A stretch of 64,000 bases of DNA from Metaphire vulgaris (lineage: Eukaryota; Annelida; Clitellata; Crassiclitellata; Megascolecidae), in assembly GCA_018105865.1 (NCBI GenBank), contig CM030849.1, positions 8,476,087 to 8,540,086 of the forward strand. The letters are read 5' to 3'. The notes below the pieces were generated by a model that saw only the letters and a program-made list of their open reading frames with translations, made no database searches and was not told the origin of the DNA. The stretch's first letter is position 1, and each line of letters begins with the position of its first letter. Below are positions 1 to 9,434 of the stretch, one piece after another. Both the position numbers and the translations under genes were made by a program.

Positions 1-460
1 CAAGAATTCTTGACTAAAAGGACGATGAAGATCAGTCTTACGGCTGTAAGATGGCAGCAGCGTTTGGTCGCAGACTGTGTGCCACTCTTATAATTATTGA
101 TTGTCAAGATTGAAGCAGGATGATACGAAGATGGTGAAAATCGATGACTTTTTGTTGGCAGGATGGTTGGTTGTCTGGTCTTCATCTGAATCTTGCATCT
201 GAATCCAATTGCGAAGGTAAGTTCAATTGGTTTTATGAATGGGAACAGGTCTGTTTCGAGGGGGAATTCCATACTTTCCATACTAATAGATAGATTCTAT
301 ACTGGAACTCCTCCCGGAGGAAATAACTAGAGAGATCACCCCAGACCTATTTGCACTGAAACTGAAGACGCACCTTTTGGGGCTTCCTACAAAATGTCTC
401 TGTGAAGCGCTCTTGACTATAGCCTTCGTCAGCCATACAGCGGTATATAAATTGTTTAAT
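1..460 (+). mobile_element. LINE 3'-end remnant (copy 1)
   Basis: Around 300-395 the plus strand encodes the usual C-terminal tail of CR1/Jockey-type reverse transcriptases: a Trp-Asn-Ser motif followed about 20 residues later by LKLKTHL. It is followed directly by a (TAA)n tail. Two single-base deletions relative to copy 2 (near 308 and 378) break the frame here. This is a dead fragment. Confidence 0.6.
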
Positions 461-464
461 AATA

Positions 465-519
<55 letters not shown>
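461..519. repeat. (TAA)n microsatellite
   Basis: About 19 TAA units follow the LINE tail and probably grew from its 3' simple repeat. The tract has a slightly different length in copy 2 (49103-49163). Confidence 0.95.
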
Positions 520-520
<1 letters not shown>

Positions 521-2089
521 GCGGCGATCTGTGTGTTGTGTGACAACACATTACCTCGAGCTGATCCCATCGACTAATATAAGAAAGGCAAAAGCTGATT
601 AGAGAAGCGAGTAGCCAATCTGAACAGAGAAACAAAGCAACCTAGTGAAAAATAATATTTCATGTCATTTTCAGATAAAAAGTCATTAAGTCATTACGTT
701 ATTAAGTCATTATGTCCTCCGTTCGCTATTAATTAGCGACAAAGGCGGGCCCAATCTGTAAATGCTGGACTCAAACAAAAAATGATTCAAGTCACAGTAA
801 CGACCTTCTTCGTTTCCGTCTTCGTTGTTACCTACACGCAAAGAGCGAAAGACGCGTAACATAAGGGTGGACCACATTCAATTGCAGGTCATTTTGTCAT
901 TAGACGCTGTGGTTAAATCAAAAGGCGCCGCTCTTTTGACAAACCGCCACAGGCCCGCCTGGAGGGGGGGATCAGAGGACAAATGCCCATGCGCGGCCAG
1001 GCGATTCCTAGAGACTCCATAAACTTACCTCATATATATAGAGTATGTTGGCTTACTGGTCTTGTGAGCGCCCGGGATGGACAAGCGATTCAACAGGGCT
1101 GACATGAGGTAGAAAAGTCTTGAAAGGTCTTGACAGGCGAAAGAGGTCGTCCAGGGGCCCAGATTTTTTCTGTCGACGGGCATGAACCGCCGCCGTCAAT
1201 ACTTGTCAGCAATAATTATTTGCGAGATAATTACATAATAAGACTTGCATCTGCTCCATTTGCGTCGAACGCAAAATTAGCAAAATGTTGGTCGCATATT
1301 CAAGACATGAATTAACGCTGTACTATATGTAATTAACTAAATATGCTCACGTGCTCTGGTTCCAATGACCGTCTAGACTTGCTGATGTTCTAACCCTAGA
1401 CTACAAATTGGCAATAACAAGGTTTGCAAGGATTGCTCTATTTTCTAACCCGATTCGTGACATTAGACTCGGTCAGTGACACTGTCACGTCAACCACTGT
1501 CACGTCAACCACTGTCACGTTAACGAATCCGTTCACTTATAGAGTAGCTTTTATGAGACGCGAATGGTTTTGCTGTTGTCAATAACTCGTACACTCGTGA
1601 CTTTAATTATGACTGTATCAGATCAACTATTCAATATCCGACAAACAACGTGCTGTGGCAGGAACCTAAAATTCGATAAGGAAGAAGCAATCTTAATACA
1701 TGAAATGAACAATTAATTGAGACGCACGTCCAATTGCTAAATAAAACGAAGAGATTAGGACTTCTGTTTAAAATCTGAATGACGCCATCTAATTAGGAAA
1801 TAATGCAATTAATTGTGTCGTTCTGTTGGTCTAATTACTCGACGATCAACTGGACCCACAATTTCCCTGATTGACATCCTTCAATTTTAAGATTTACAAA
1901 TGTGTGCTTTTCGCATAAATGATTCAGTTTATTTCTTAGAGTACGCATTGCAGTAAATTTGAATTTGTTGACAGACAAATCCTATGAAATCTGCCTCTTC
2001 TCGACACTGAGCTGGAACAATTCAGCCAACTGAATGCATGAAAATCGAAATGAAGATATTGAAACACAACCCTTTAGTGAAAGTTAGCA
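520..2089. other. Intergenic or intronic DNA with no recognised gene
   Basis: No exon, RNA gene or complete transposon was recognised. The only structure seen is the 15-bp repeat at 1480-1524. In copy 1 this stretch probably lies in the intron before amidase exon 3. Confidence 0.5.
1480..1524. repeat. 15-bp minisatellite, 3 units
   Basis: Three head-to-tail copies of CACTGTCACGTCAAC, the last with one substitution. It is preserved unchanged in copy 2 near 50122-50166. Confidence 0.9.
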
Positions 2090-2345
2090 GGGGCGCAAAG
2101 CTAGTAGAGTGCTAACAACGTTGAACTAAAGAGCAGAAGGTCGCTGGTTCGATGCCCGCAGGAGCCCTAGGGTCGACTCGGCCTTACTCACCAGAGGGCA
2201 GTGGCAAAATGAGTGGCAGCGGTAGACGCCGCTGCGTAAAGTCAAACAGGCACGCTACGCGATGCGCTCGCTAGTCCCGTATTCCTTACGTATTGCACGC
2301 CTGGCTGAGGGCTATAGAAACGGAGATCAGCGCAGCCCTGTGAGA
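2090..2345 (+). mobile_element. tRNA-derived SINE (copy 1)
   Basis: The head resembles a tRNA, with an A-box-like TAGTAGAGTGC at 2102-2112 and a B box GGTTCGATGCCC at 2146-2157, the internal promoter of RNA polymerase III. No matching acceptor stem closes, so it is not a working tRNA. A unique body follows to about 2345. The counterpart in copy 2 is 50732-50990. Confidence 0.75.
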
Positions 2346-2832
2346 ACGTAGCCAAGGGGGAGGTTTGGGGGTTAAACACCCTTGGCTGTTCGACCTGAAA
2401 ATTTTTGTGTTATTACACAATATTTATTTTCGGGCGCGGCTTTGGGGGCTAAACCCCCACTTGGCTGCCCGACCCCAACGTTTCTTAGCGCTATAGAATA
2501 TAACAGCTAGCTGCATTTAAGGTGGCGATCTTTTTTGCTTGTTCGCATTGGAAAGGAAAGCAACAGAAGAAATCACCGTAGGCTGACTTTTTTTGCTTGT
2601 CAAGATTTTCAAAGCTGGGAATGTTCATAACCCCCCTTTCGAAAATCCTGGATACGCCACTGTAATCTGTCACTCTAAACGTCCATCTAGATTCAAAATA
2701 ACCCGTAACTTCGAAAGAAGTTTACCAACGTGCAACGCTATTGCATACTGTATATATCACAATAGCCACCAGATATCCAGTTTGAACGTGTAATCGTCTG
2801 CAGTTGTTTGCTGTTGGAAGGAGTGTCTGCAG

Positions 2833-3036
2833 CCGGTGAATACACTTGCCAGTTGAGAGCCGGTGGGATGCGCATCCACGAGAGCAGGCGGTCGACTCCA
2901 TACGATTGCAAGGACAAGGGATGCCGGAATACGTGCAAAGGCGGTCAGTGTGTGGCGTACGTGACTTGCAGCTGCAAAGAGAAATGGACGATGGGCTCCT
3001 AGCACTGGATGCTGGAGAAGAGGAAGGACAGTCAAG
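2833..3036 (+). pseudogene. Secreted NlpC/P60-like amidase, exon 3, frameshifted (copy 1)
   Basis: This is the counterpart of the intact copy 2 exon at 51474-51676. It begins after CTGCAG and would end at AAG before gtcaac. The exon encodes the motif GGQCVAYV, whose Cys is the expected nucleophile of the NlpC/P60-like fold. One extra G at about 2979 (copy 1 reads AAAGAGAAA where copy 2 reads AAAAGAAA) shifts the frame and brings a stop within about eight codons, at about 2999-3001. Exons 4 and 5 downstream remain open, so the damage is either recent or a sequencing error. The 5' exons lie outside the window. Confidence 0.65.
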
Positions 3037-3223
3037 GTCAACGAACAATATTCTATAGGCTAATAGTCTTAATTACATGAACAGTCGTATGATGAAACAA
3101 ACTATGGGGGGATGTTAACAGTACACGGAATGGCCTTAGATTACAAAGGGGAAGCTTTTAAATACACTGCACAATGCACATCTAATCATATTAATGTCTT
3201 CCTTTGTTTAGTTTGCGATGGCC

Positions 3224-3225
<2 letters not shown>

Positions 3226-3292
<67 letters not shown>

Positions 3293-3395
3293 GTACGGTA
3301 CGGTATGGTACGGTGCGGTACGGCACGGTAAGGTACGGCACGGTATGGTATGGTATGGTATGGTATGGTATGGTGTGGTGTGGCGTGTATGGTAT
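3226..3395. repeat. (TAA)n followed by GGTAY pentamer repeat (copy 1)
   Basis: A 65-bp TAA run gives way at about 3291 to some 20 copies of a pentanucleotide of the type GGTAC/GGTAT. The pentamer block is longer in copy 2 (51932-52078). It lies in the intron between amidase exons 3 and 4. Confidence 0.95.
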
Positions 3396-3399
3396 GGTC

Positions 3400-3788
3400 A
3401 ACCGCCCACGCTTAACGCACGGTTCTCACAATGCCAATTCGATTCGTTCCAGTCTCTATCCCAGGACGACGTGGCATCGGTGATTCGAGCACTGCCGGAC
3501 AAGCAGTGCGCCAGCGACGACCCTCTACCGACATTTCTTCTCAAGGAATCATCCGACCTACTCGTACCTTTTATCACCGAGCTATTTAACCGTTTCCTTG
3601 TCTGCTGGAATCGTACCGACGACTTTCAAGTCCCCCTACATCATTTCCAGACTTAAGAAACCCAGCTTGGATGCCGACGACATCAGGTCGTACAGACCGA
3701 TTTCCAACTTGACAGTGCTGTCGAAGCTACTTGAGCGGCTCGTCTCTAAACAGCTTATTACAAAGTTACAAATAACTCGTGCGATATA
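3400..3788 (+). mobile_element. LINE reverse-transcriptase N-terminal fragment (copy 1)
   Basis: The plus strand encodes the segment leading into a non-LTR reverse transcriptase, including SDDPLPTFLLKE, SYRPISNL and LSKLLERLVSKQL, typical of CR1/Jockey-group elements. An extra C in the run near 3630 splits the frame here; copy 2 is open through the same point. The fragment stops before the catalytic YADD region. Confidence 0.85.
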
Positions 3789-3953
3789 ACCATGTTTTAA
3801 GTCTCTCTTTAAAAGTATTCAAGGTCGTAGAGAGCTGTATTGATGGCGGTAGACAATTCCATGCCCGAGCCGCGGCCGCGGGAAATGCTCGATCTCCGAC
3901 GGTTCGGAGGCACGTCCTCGGGACCACCAATAAGGCGGATCCGGCCGATCTCA

Positions 3954-3957
<4 letters not shown>
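3766..3957 (-). mobile_element. LINE reverse-transcriptase C-terminal fragment, opposite strand (copy 1)
   Basis: The minus strand reads GDRAFPAAAARAWNCLPPSI and FKERLKTWLY, the C-terminal signature of CR1/Jockey-like LINE ORF2. It abuts the sense RT fragment tail to tail. That order is not the usual twin-priming product, so two insertions or an inversion are more likely. Confidence 0.85.

Positions 3958-4011
<54 letters not shown>
3958..4011. repeat. (TA)n microsatellite (copy 1)
   Basis: About 27 TA units; shorter in copy 2 (52639-52686). Confidence 0.95.
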
Positions 4012-4013
<2 letters not shown>

Positions 4014-4506
4014 CATAGTGGACTTGAACTTCTTTATCAGATGGTGTAGAGAAGGAGGGATATTTAATTAACCTCCTTGAGGTTACATTCTCTGGCACTT
4101 TTCCATGCAAAAAGCGTTCCGTGCATTCCTTACAATGCTTCCGAAGGACCGTCCCATATGTCACACTATTCAGCGGCGAACAATGGTTCGCTCCTTTGGC
4201 CGAATTGCATTGGATATTGGAATGCCAATAATTGGCTCAGAGTGTCCACTAAGAATACCTCGTGTGACACAGACCGCGGCTCCATTTGGTTGGGCGTGTC
4301 ACCAAAACAATTAAGTGGGTGGTCACCTCCTGCTCCTGCAGCTGCACCTGCTCCACTGGAGACGTAGACAAAAGACGACCGTTAGCCGTCCTTAACGCTA
4401 TTAGTTTTAGAATTCTTCGACGACCGCAACTCGTCGTTTTAACGCTAGGAAGGTTAAGAGAAGAAGATTATTGAGTTAAATCTGTTTTTCTATCGCATGC
4501 AAACAG

Positions 4507-4632
4507 GGAGCGAACGGAATGTGTAATAGAAACATTGCAGCGAATACAGCGATCGCCACGTTCAATTCGCAGGGACGCTACTATGGTCACGCTGCAGTAT
4601 TCATACGATGCTTAAACGACTACACTGTCCAG
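4507..4632 (+). CDS. Secreted NlpC/P60-like amidase, exon 4 (copy 1)
   Basis: The 42-codon exon is bounded by an acceptor (gcaaacag) and a donor (gtactt) and is phase 0 at both ends. It encodes NTAIATFNSQGRYYGHAAVF, which matches the core I..GTAIATF...GRY..HAAIF pattern that I know from BPSL0067-type NlpC/P60-like proteins. The His in GHAAVF would be the second catalytic residue, paired with the Cys of exon 3. Its sequence is the same in copy 2 (53182-53307). Because exon 3 of this copy is frameshifted, this exon may belong to a decaying gene. Confidence 0.75.
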
Positions 4633-4837
4633 GTACTTTGCCACTATAGATACATGAAAATTTAATATTAAAAGGCTATTACTGGATATCAAACTCTGGA
4701 ACTTCATTAGGTAAGATCGATCTGTAGATAAAATAATCACTTTACGACTCGTGTTTGCGCAGACCTTTCTATTTCTTGCGATTTCAGTTTAAATTCTTAG
4801 CGTGAAAAGTAGAAAATAATAGTAGTAATAATAATAA

Positions 4838-4869
4838 TTATTATTTATTATTATTATTATTTATTATTA

Positions 4870-4920
<51 letters not shown>

Positions 4921-5080
4921 GTGCACTTCTGTAGCACCATTTCTAATACCCATGGCCCATGGGTATCAATCGATGGTAATTAAAATCCATCCGGAAATGA
5001 CCAGGTCATTCCAGAGATCAGTCAGTGGAAAACAGCAAGACAGACTAAGGTCTAAATGAAATCATAGCATCGAAATGTCT
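4838..5080. mobile_element. (ATT)n plus LINE/SINE tail fragment (copy 1)
   Basis: An ATT run (4838-4920) joins a segment beginning cacttctgtagcacc. Its layout (ATT tail, aacttctatagcgcc-like start, two near-palindromic blocks with CCATCCGGAAATGA) recurs at 15855-15985 and 26930-27070. I read it as the antisense 3' end of one retroposon family. Confidence 0.55.
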
Positions 5081-5389
5081 TTTTAAATTTATTTTTCTAT
5101 AATGATTAGCAACAAGTCATAAAGATTAGGACCAATCATTAGATTAAGCTTATTTAAACGAACTGTGTCATCTTAATATCCCAGCCTTCAGCTATCTACA
5201 AATAGGGTAATCGGAAAATATTCTAAAATTGAATCACTCAGTTAATCTCCAGTCAAATTTGAATTTATTGCTGTCATATTAGTAGTCAATACATTCTTGA
5301 TCTTGTCGTTACGTCATCTATGCATTACTATGAAAAGCATTTAGGCCTACTTTGTTTTTTTATGCGATAATCAATTTATTATACTGTAG

Positions 5390-5623
5390 GTTTACGATCA
5401 AGGCTGTTGCAAAAGCATTGGATATGCTAAGTACGGCTCGTCCCATCGCTTCTTCAAAGCATTTGCGACCATAACCAACCCTGGCTGCGGGGACAGAGCT
5501 TCGTGGCCATGTCGTGTCGAAAGAGCGGGGTCTACCTGCTGCCCAATCTCTGTTCCTGGCTGCAGGCGAGCAAAATATTGGTGGGATGCGATGAATCAAG
5601 AGGAAGACGAAGCTCCAATCTAA
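5390..5623 (+). CDS. Secreted NlpC/P60-like amidase, last exon (copy 1)
   Basis: The exon follows the acceptor ttatactgtag and runs 77 codons to TAA. It opens with VYDQGCCKSIGYAKYG; in the family I know, the strand after the catalytic His ends in a similar V(Y/V)DQ motif. A Cys-rich tail follows (NPGCGDRASWPC, STCCPISVPGC) and ends in acidic residues. The exon is phase 0 and joins exon 4 (…TVQ|VYDQ…). Copy 2 carries the same reading frame at 54063-54296, which supports it as coding rather than chance. Confidence 0.75.
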   Translation, partial: VYDQGCCKSIGYAKYGSSHRFFKAFATITNPGCGDRASWPCRVERAGSTCCPISVPGCRRAKYWWDAMNQEEDEAPI

Positions 5624-6376
5624 CCAGCTTCCAATTTATTTCTTACTTGATGTAATAATAAGAGATATTTAAGCAATTAGCAATATTTAAGACAACCGCT
5701 TAATTGTATTCGCAGTTTTTTTCAATTTTTAAAAAGTAAATGACTCATTGTTTTATTGGTGGTTACTAAATCGTTCAATAGGCTCAGTTGCACCTGATAA
5801 TAAAAACAGTGTGGGTCGATATAGAAGTTTCAGACAGAGAGTGAAAGGCAGATAAGGGAATTTGAACCCCGAAAAGACTGAATGTCTGAGGTGACCGTCT
5901 TAATAAGTGAAACTTTCCAACCCCCTCCCCCTGGAAAAGACGCTTCGTTGTAGCTGCAAAAATTGCTTCAGTTGCTAACCGTGACTATGCTAGTGGTAGT
6001 TTAGCTATACTAAACGGATTTAGTGTTAATGCGCTTATTATAATTATCTGCAGTCGGAAAGATAAAGAAACAAGAAATTGGACGCACGAGAATGTATTCT
6101 ACTGTAAACTATTTACAATGTTCTTTTGGAGAATCGACAACTTCTGGTCACAGCGTGGTCATTGGTTTACAACTTCTGTTTTATAAAATTGCTATATTCG
6201 TGCAGGAAAGCATAAATATGTTTTTTCTATAAAATAAAATTTCTTAGAACAGTCAAGAAATTGGCCCTATTTGTATTTTGATTCTTCGACTTAGTCTGGC
6301 CACAGTATGGCCATTGTAAATGACTCATTTGCCTCGTTTTTCTTGGAAAAATGATTTATCACTCATGAGGCATACC
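5624..6376. other. Intergenic spacer after the amidase gene (copy 1)
   Basis: This presumably contains the amidase 3' UTR. No further exon was recognised. Copy 2 (54297-55041) differs by a roughly 14-bp deletion near 54348 and scattered substitutions. Confidence 0.5.
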
Positions 6377-6753
6377 CATAGGCGGCGCACTCCTATCGGC
6401 CCCATCGGCCCAGGCCGGGATACTTTTAAAAGTACCCCGGCCCGCCATAGGCCGTGGCGAGGTACTTTTTAAGAAGAAATAACTTTCAATTTTCAATTTG
6501 TAATCTTACATTACACAAAGCCTACAATGTCGCCTAACTCTTGGTTTTTAGGCTTAAAATCAAACTTTCGGGACATCGATCATTTCTATGCCATACATTT
6601 GTAAAGATGTTGTAATTTTTTTGATTAAAAGGCATTTTAGAAACATTTCTGTCTATTTTATAAATCACGCTTGAAAATGCATGTTGACTATAGTTTAAAG
6701 TCTATACAGTGGTAGATGGGCCGGGTACTTTTTATTGTCTTCCGCCGCCTATG
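6377..6753. mobile_element. Non-autonomous hAT element, TSD GGCATACC (copy 1)
   Basis: The ends CATAGGCGGCG… and …CGCCGCCTATG are inverted, and the element is flanked on both sides by the 8-bp direct repeat GGCATACC (6369-6376 and 6754-6761). An 8-bp duplication and CA-starting termini are the hAT signature. It shares its ends with the larger element at 46593-48053. Confidence 0.92.
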
Positions 6754-7395
6754 GGCATACCTGCAGCTAAACCATTCGTACGGAGTGGCTTCGCTCAGCA
6801 AATCTTTGTAACTGTATCTGATCCACCAATGACTTGTTTCTTATATTACGCAGGTCGCTTTGTTAATATTGAGACCACTTTGACGCGATTGACTTTCACA
6901 TTGACGAGCTAATTCATAGAACTATAGTTAGCGATAATGGCTTCATGTTGTGGCCTCTCTTGCTATATATCTTACCAATCAAACAATCAATTAATCAAAT
7001 GTTTAATCAAAGAACAGTTTGTAAGCAGTCATCCAGGCCTATTAAGTCTACACAAATAACATTGGTCAGCAGTGAAATGTTGCTCATTTAAAAAGGTCAC
7101 AATCTGTAATAATTTGATGTCCTGAACACGAATATGACCAGTACAATCTTTTTATTGGCTTTAGTTTTGAATATATTTCACATAGCTCATTTTCTATGTT
7201 TCATCGTGTAAATGTATCCAGTAGGACTGTAACAAGATGTGTTAAATAAGCCTCAAATGATGTAATATTGCGTCACCGTGCATAATACCACCATACATCA
7301 CACGCAGTTTATTGCATCATTTTCTGATGCAATGCAGTATTACTGCCAGGAGACTGCTGAAGTACTTAGCTTACTGCATAGCGTACTATCTAAGG

Positions 7396-8194
7396 CCAGT
7401 CAGAAAGGTTGAGCATTTAAAATATTTCAGACTACGTAGGACATCCAAAGCGCCACCAGCAGTTGGAGCCTTTCTTCAGAGGCGGACCGAGGGGCAGGGG
7501 ACATATGTCCCCGGGCGCCGAGGTGAGGGGCGCCAAAATCGGGTATTTGGGTAAGTGAAATGCACAATAAAAAAGAAGAAAAACGTGCGACGACCTTTTT
7601 TGCTGGTCAGCACTATATGAAGAGGAGCGCCGTAAGAGCTGAGGGGCGCCGAAAACGATGTGACGACCTTTTTTGCTCGTCAGCAATGTTAGGGGCGCCA
7701 AAAGTACACTTTGTCCCCGGGCGCCAAACACCCTAGATCCGCCGCTGTTTCTTCATAAGGAAATGTAATATGATATACTGTCCCGATATTGAAGGCCTCG
7801 TGAATGTTTTAGAAATCACTCATGAGAGATTCTTCGAAACTTCGTAGACTCTTCGAAACTGAGTCTTAAGACAATGGAAATCATCTTCCATCTATTCTAG
7901 TAACTCATGTTATCCATAAGAAAGAGACGTGCGTTTGTTTGAAGCAGCTACTGAATTCCATGGAGTATAGTGCTGACGAGCAAAAAAAGGTCGTCGCACG
8001 TTTTTCTTCTTTTTTATTGTGCGCTTCACTTACCCAAATACCCGATTTTGGCGCCCCCTCACCTCGGCGCCCGGGGACATATGTCCCCCCGTCCCCCTCG
8101 GTCCGCCTCTGTGAAGAAAGGCTCCAACTGCTGGTGGCGCTTTGGATGTCCCACCTAGCCTGAAATATTTTAATTGGTCAACCTTTCTGACTGG
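7396..8194. repeat. Long inverted repeat with 222/229-bp arms (copy 1)
   Basis: The left arm 7396-7617 is the reverse complement of the right arm 7966-8194, around a loop of about 350 bp. Both arms contain part of the same hAT MITE plus the same host flank (AGCCTTTCTTCA and beyond), so the inverted duplication happened after that MITE inserted. Confidence 0.9.
7477..7747. mobile_element. hAT MITE, TSD TTTCTTCA (copy 1)
   Basis: Ends CAGAGGCGGACC… and …GATCCGCCGCTG, followed by TTTCTTCA. In copy 2 the full 8-bp duplication is seen on both sides; here the left flank lost two bases (CA). Confidence 0.85.
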
Positions 8195-9264
8195 TCTATA
8201 GCACGTAGGCCAAAAGCTGGCGCCTCTATTGTAGAAAACCTTTTAATGGGACCGCAGGAGGAATACACACTGGGTTAGCTGAACAAGGGAATAATTATTG
8301 ATCTCCGGAAGTCTCTGTCAACTCATTAGTGGCAATACCTAATCAGAAAACATTTGCAGGCTTTTTGTCAAATGTTAGTTTTCTTCCTTCTACAAATCTT
8401 TCTTTGAGATCTTCTTTTATGTTGTCTACCAATTTTATTTCTGGGCCTGTCTCTGCCTTTTTTTTTACCTCCCTTGTATGTGTAGAGTGCTTTTTGGGAA
8501 GTTTCGAGCCTTCCAGCCTGTTTACATGTCCATACCACGTTAGCCTCCTTTTTCTGGGTTTGTCTATGATGGTATTTTTAGCCCAATCCGCTGCCGTATC
8601 TCTTCATTTCTAAGTTTTTTAATTAAAGGGCGCTAATTCGTCATTTAATACTAAATATTTTTATTAATACCGCAATGCTATGCTACCGCAAAATTGAACG
8701 TATTTTACACTTATGATTATTATACTTCATTTTAAAAAAGAATTTTAAAAAGTTTCTGAATATTGTTTCAACTTTAATAATTATAATGAATATTTTCAAA
8801 CGAAACGTTAATTTTGACATTGGAAAGACAAGAGGAGGGAGTTAATGCGTTGTGACGTCATATTTGGGGATCTGACTTTTTGTGACGACGTGTGACGAAG
8901 GGGATGGGGTAAAAAACTGCCAAAATCGTGTAATGTCATTTATGGATAGCCCCTATGCATTTATATATACTGTAGATATGTACAATATATATAACAATAT
9001 ATATATATTATATTGTTATATATATATCATCCCTAACACTACACTCCTTTACAAGTAGGCCTAACACACAATATACAATATATAATTGTGTGCGTACGCA
9101 CTCGGAGATTGAGCCTTGCAGTTTGATAATGGCTATATTAAGGCCAAAGGCTAGAAACGGGAAGTAATTAATTATGTGTCGATGCCTTGTTGACAATTTC
9201 TGCCTATGCGCTTTCTCTTTGGCCATTTTGATATCGTACGCCTGCTTCCGGAACATAGAGCCGC
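8195..9264. other. Spacer upstream of the saposin gene (copy 1)
   Basis: No exon was recognised. It holds AT-rich DNA and an imperfect (TA)n palindrome (about 8960-9028). A fragment at about 8845-8955 ends in GGATAGCCCC and may be half of a MITE related to 25858-26256. Confidence 0.45.
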
Positions 9265-9272
9265 TTTATAAG
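9265..9272 (+). promoter_or_regulatory. TATA box of saposin-like gene (copy 1)
   Basis: TTTATAAG lies about 130 bp before the start codon, so transcription is expected to begin near 9297. It is conserved exactly at 57934-57941 in copy 2. Confidence 0.6.
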
Positions 9273-9397
9273 CATACAGCTAGGTCAACGAGAGAATCTG
9301 ATGATCTCAGTTCTGATCTGTGATCACAAGCGTTTCATTCTGTCTGGGCTCTCTTCAGTTTCGAAGATCTGAACCAACTGGAGACGTGCAGGACAAC

Positions 9398-9434
9398 ATG
9401 CGACTGATTGCGATTCTTGCACTGACAGCGCTGG
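9398..9434 (+). CDS. Saposin-like gene exon 1: signal peptide
   Basis: ATG opens a hydrophobic leader MRLIAILALTAL, and the exon stops in phase 1 at G|gtaaga. Joined to exon 2 it continues ASTSVVATDS, where signal cleavage would fit. The only change in copy 2 is a synonymous CTG to TTG. Confidence 0.85.

Noticed and set aside
283..570. ORFs with poly-Ile/poly-Leu tails
   Set aside because: They run through the (TAA)n tract and the antisense of a LINE remnant.
2090..2165. Functional tRNA gene
   Set aside because: A and B boxes are present but the acceptor and anticodon stems do not close properly; a SINE body follows.
5360..5599. 79-codon minus-strand ORF conserved in both copies
   Set aside because: It is the antisense shadow of the amidase last exon, which has an acceptor and family motifs on the plus strand.
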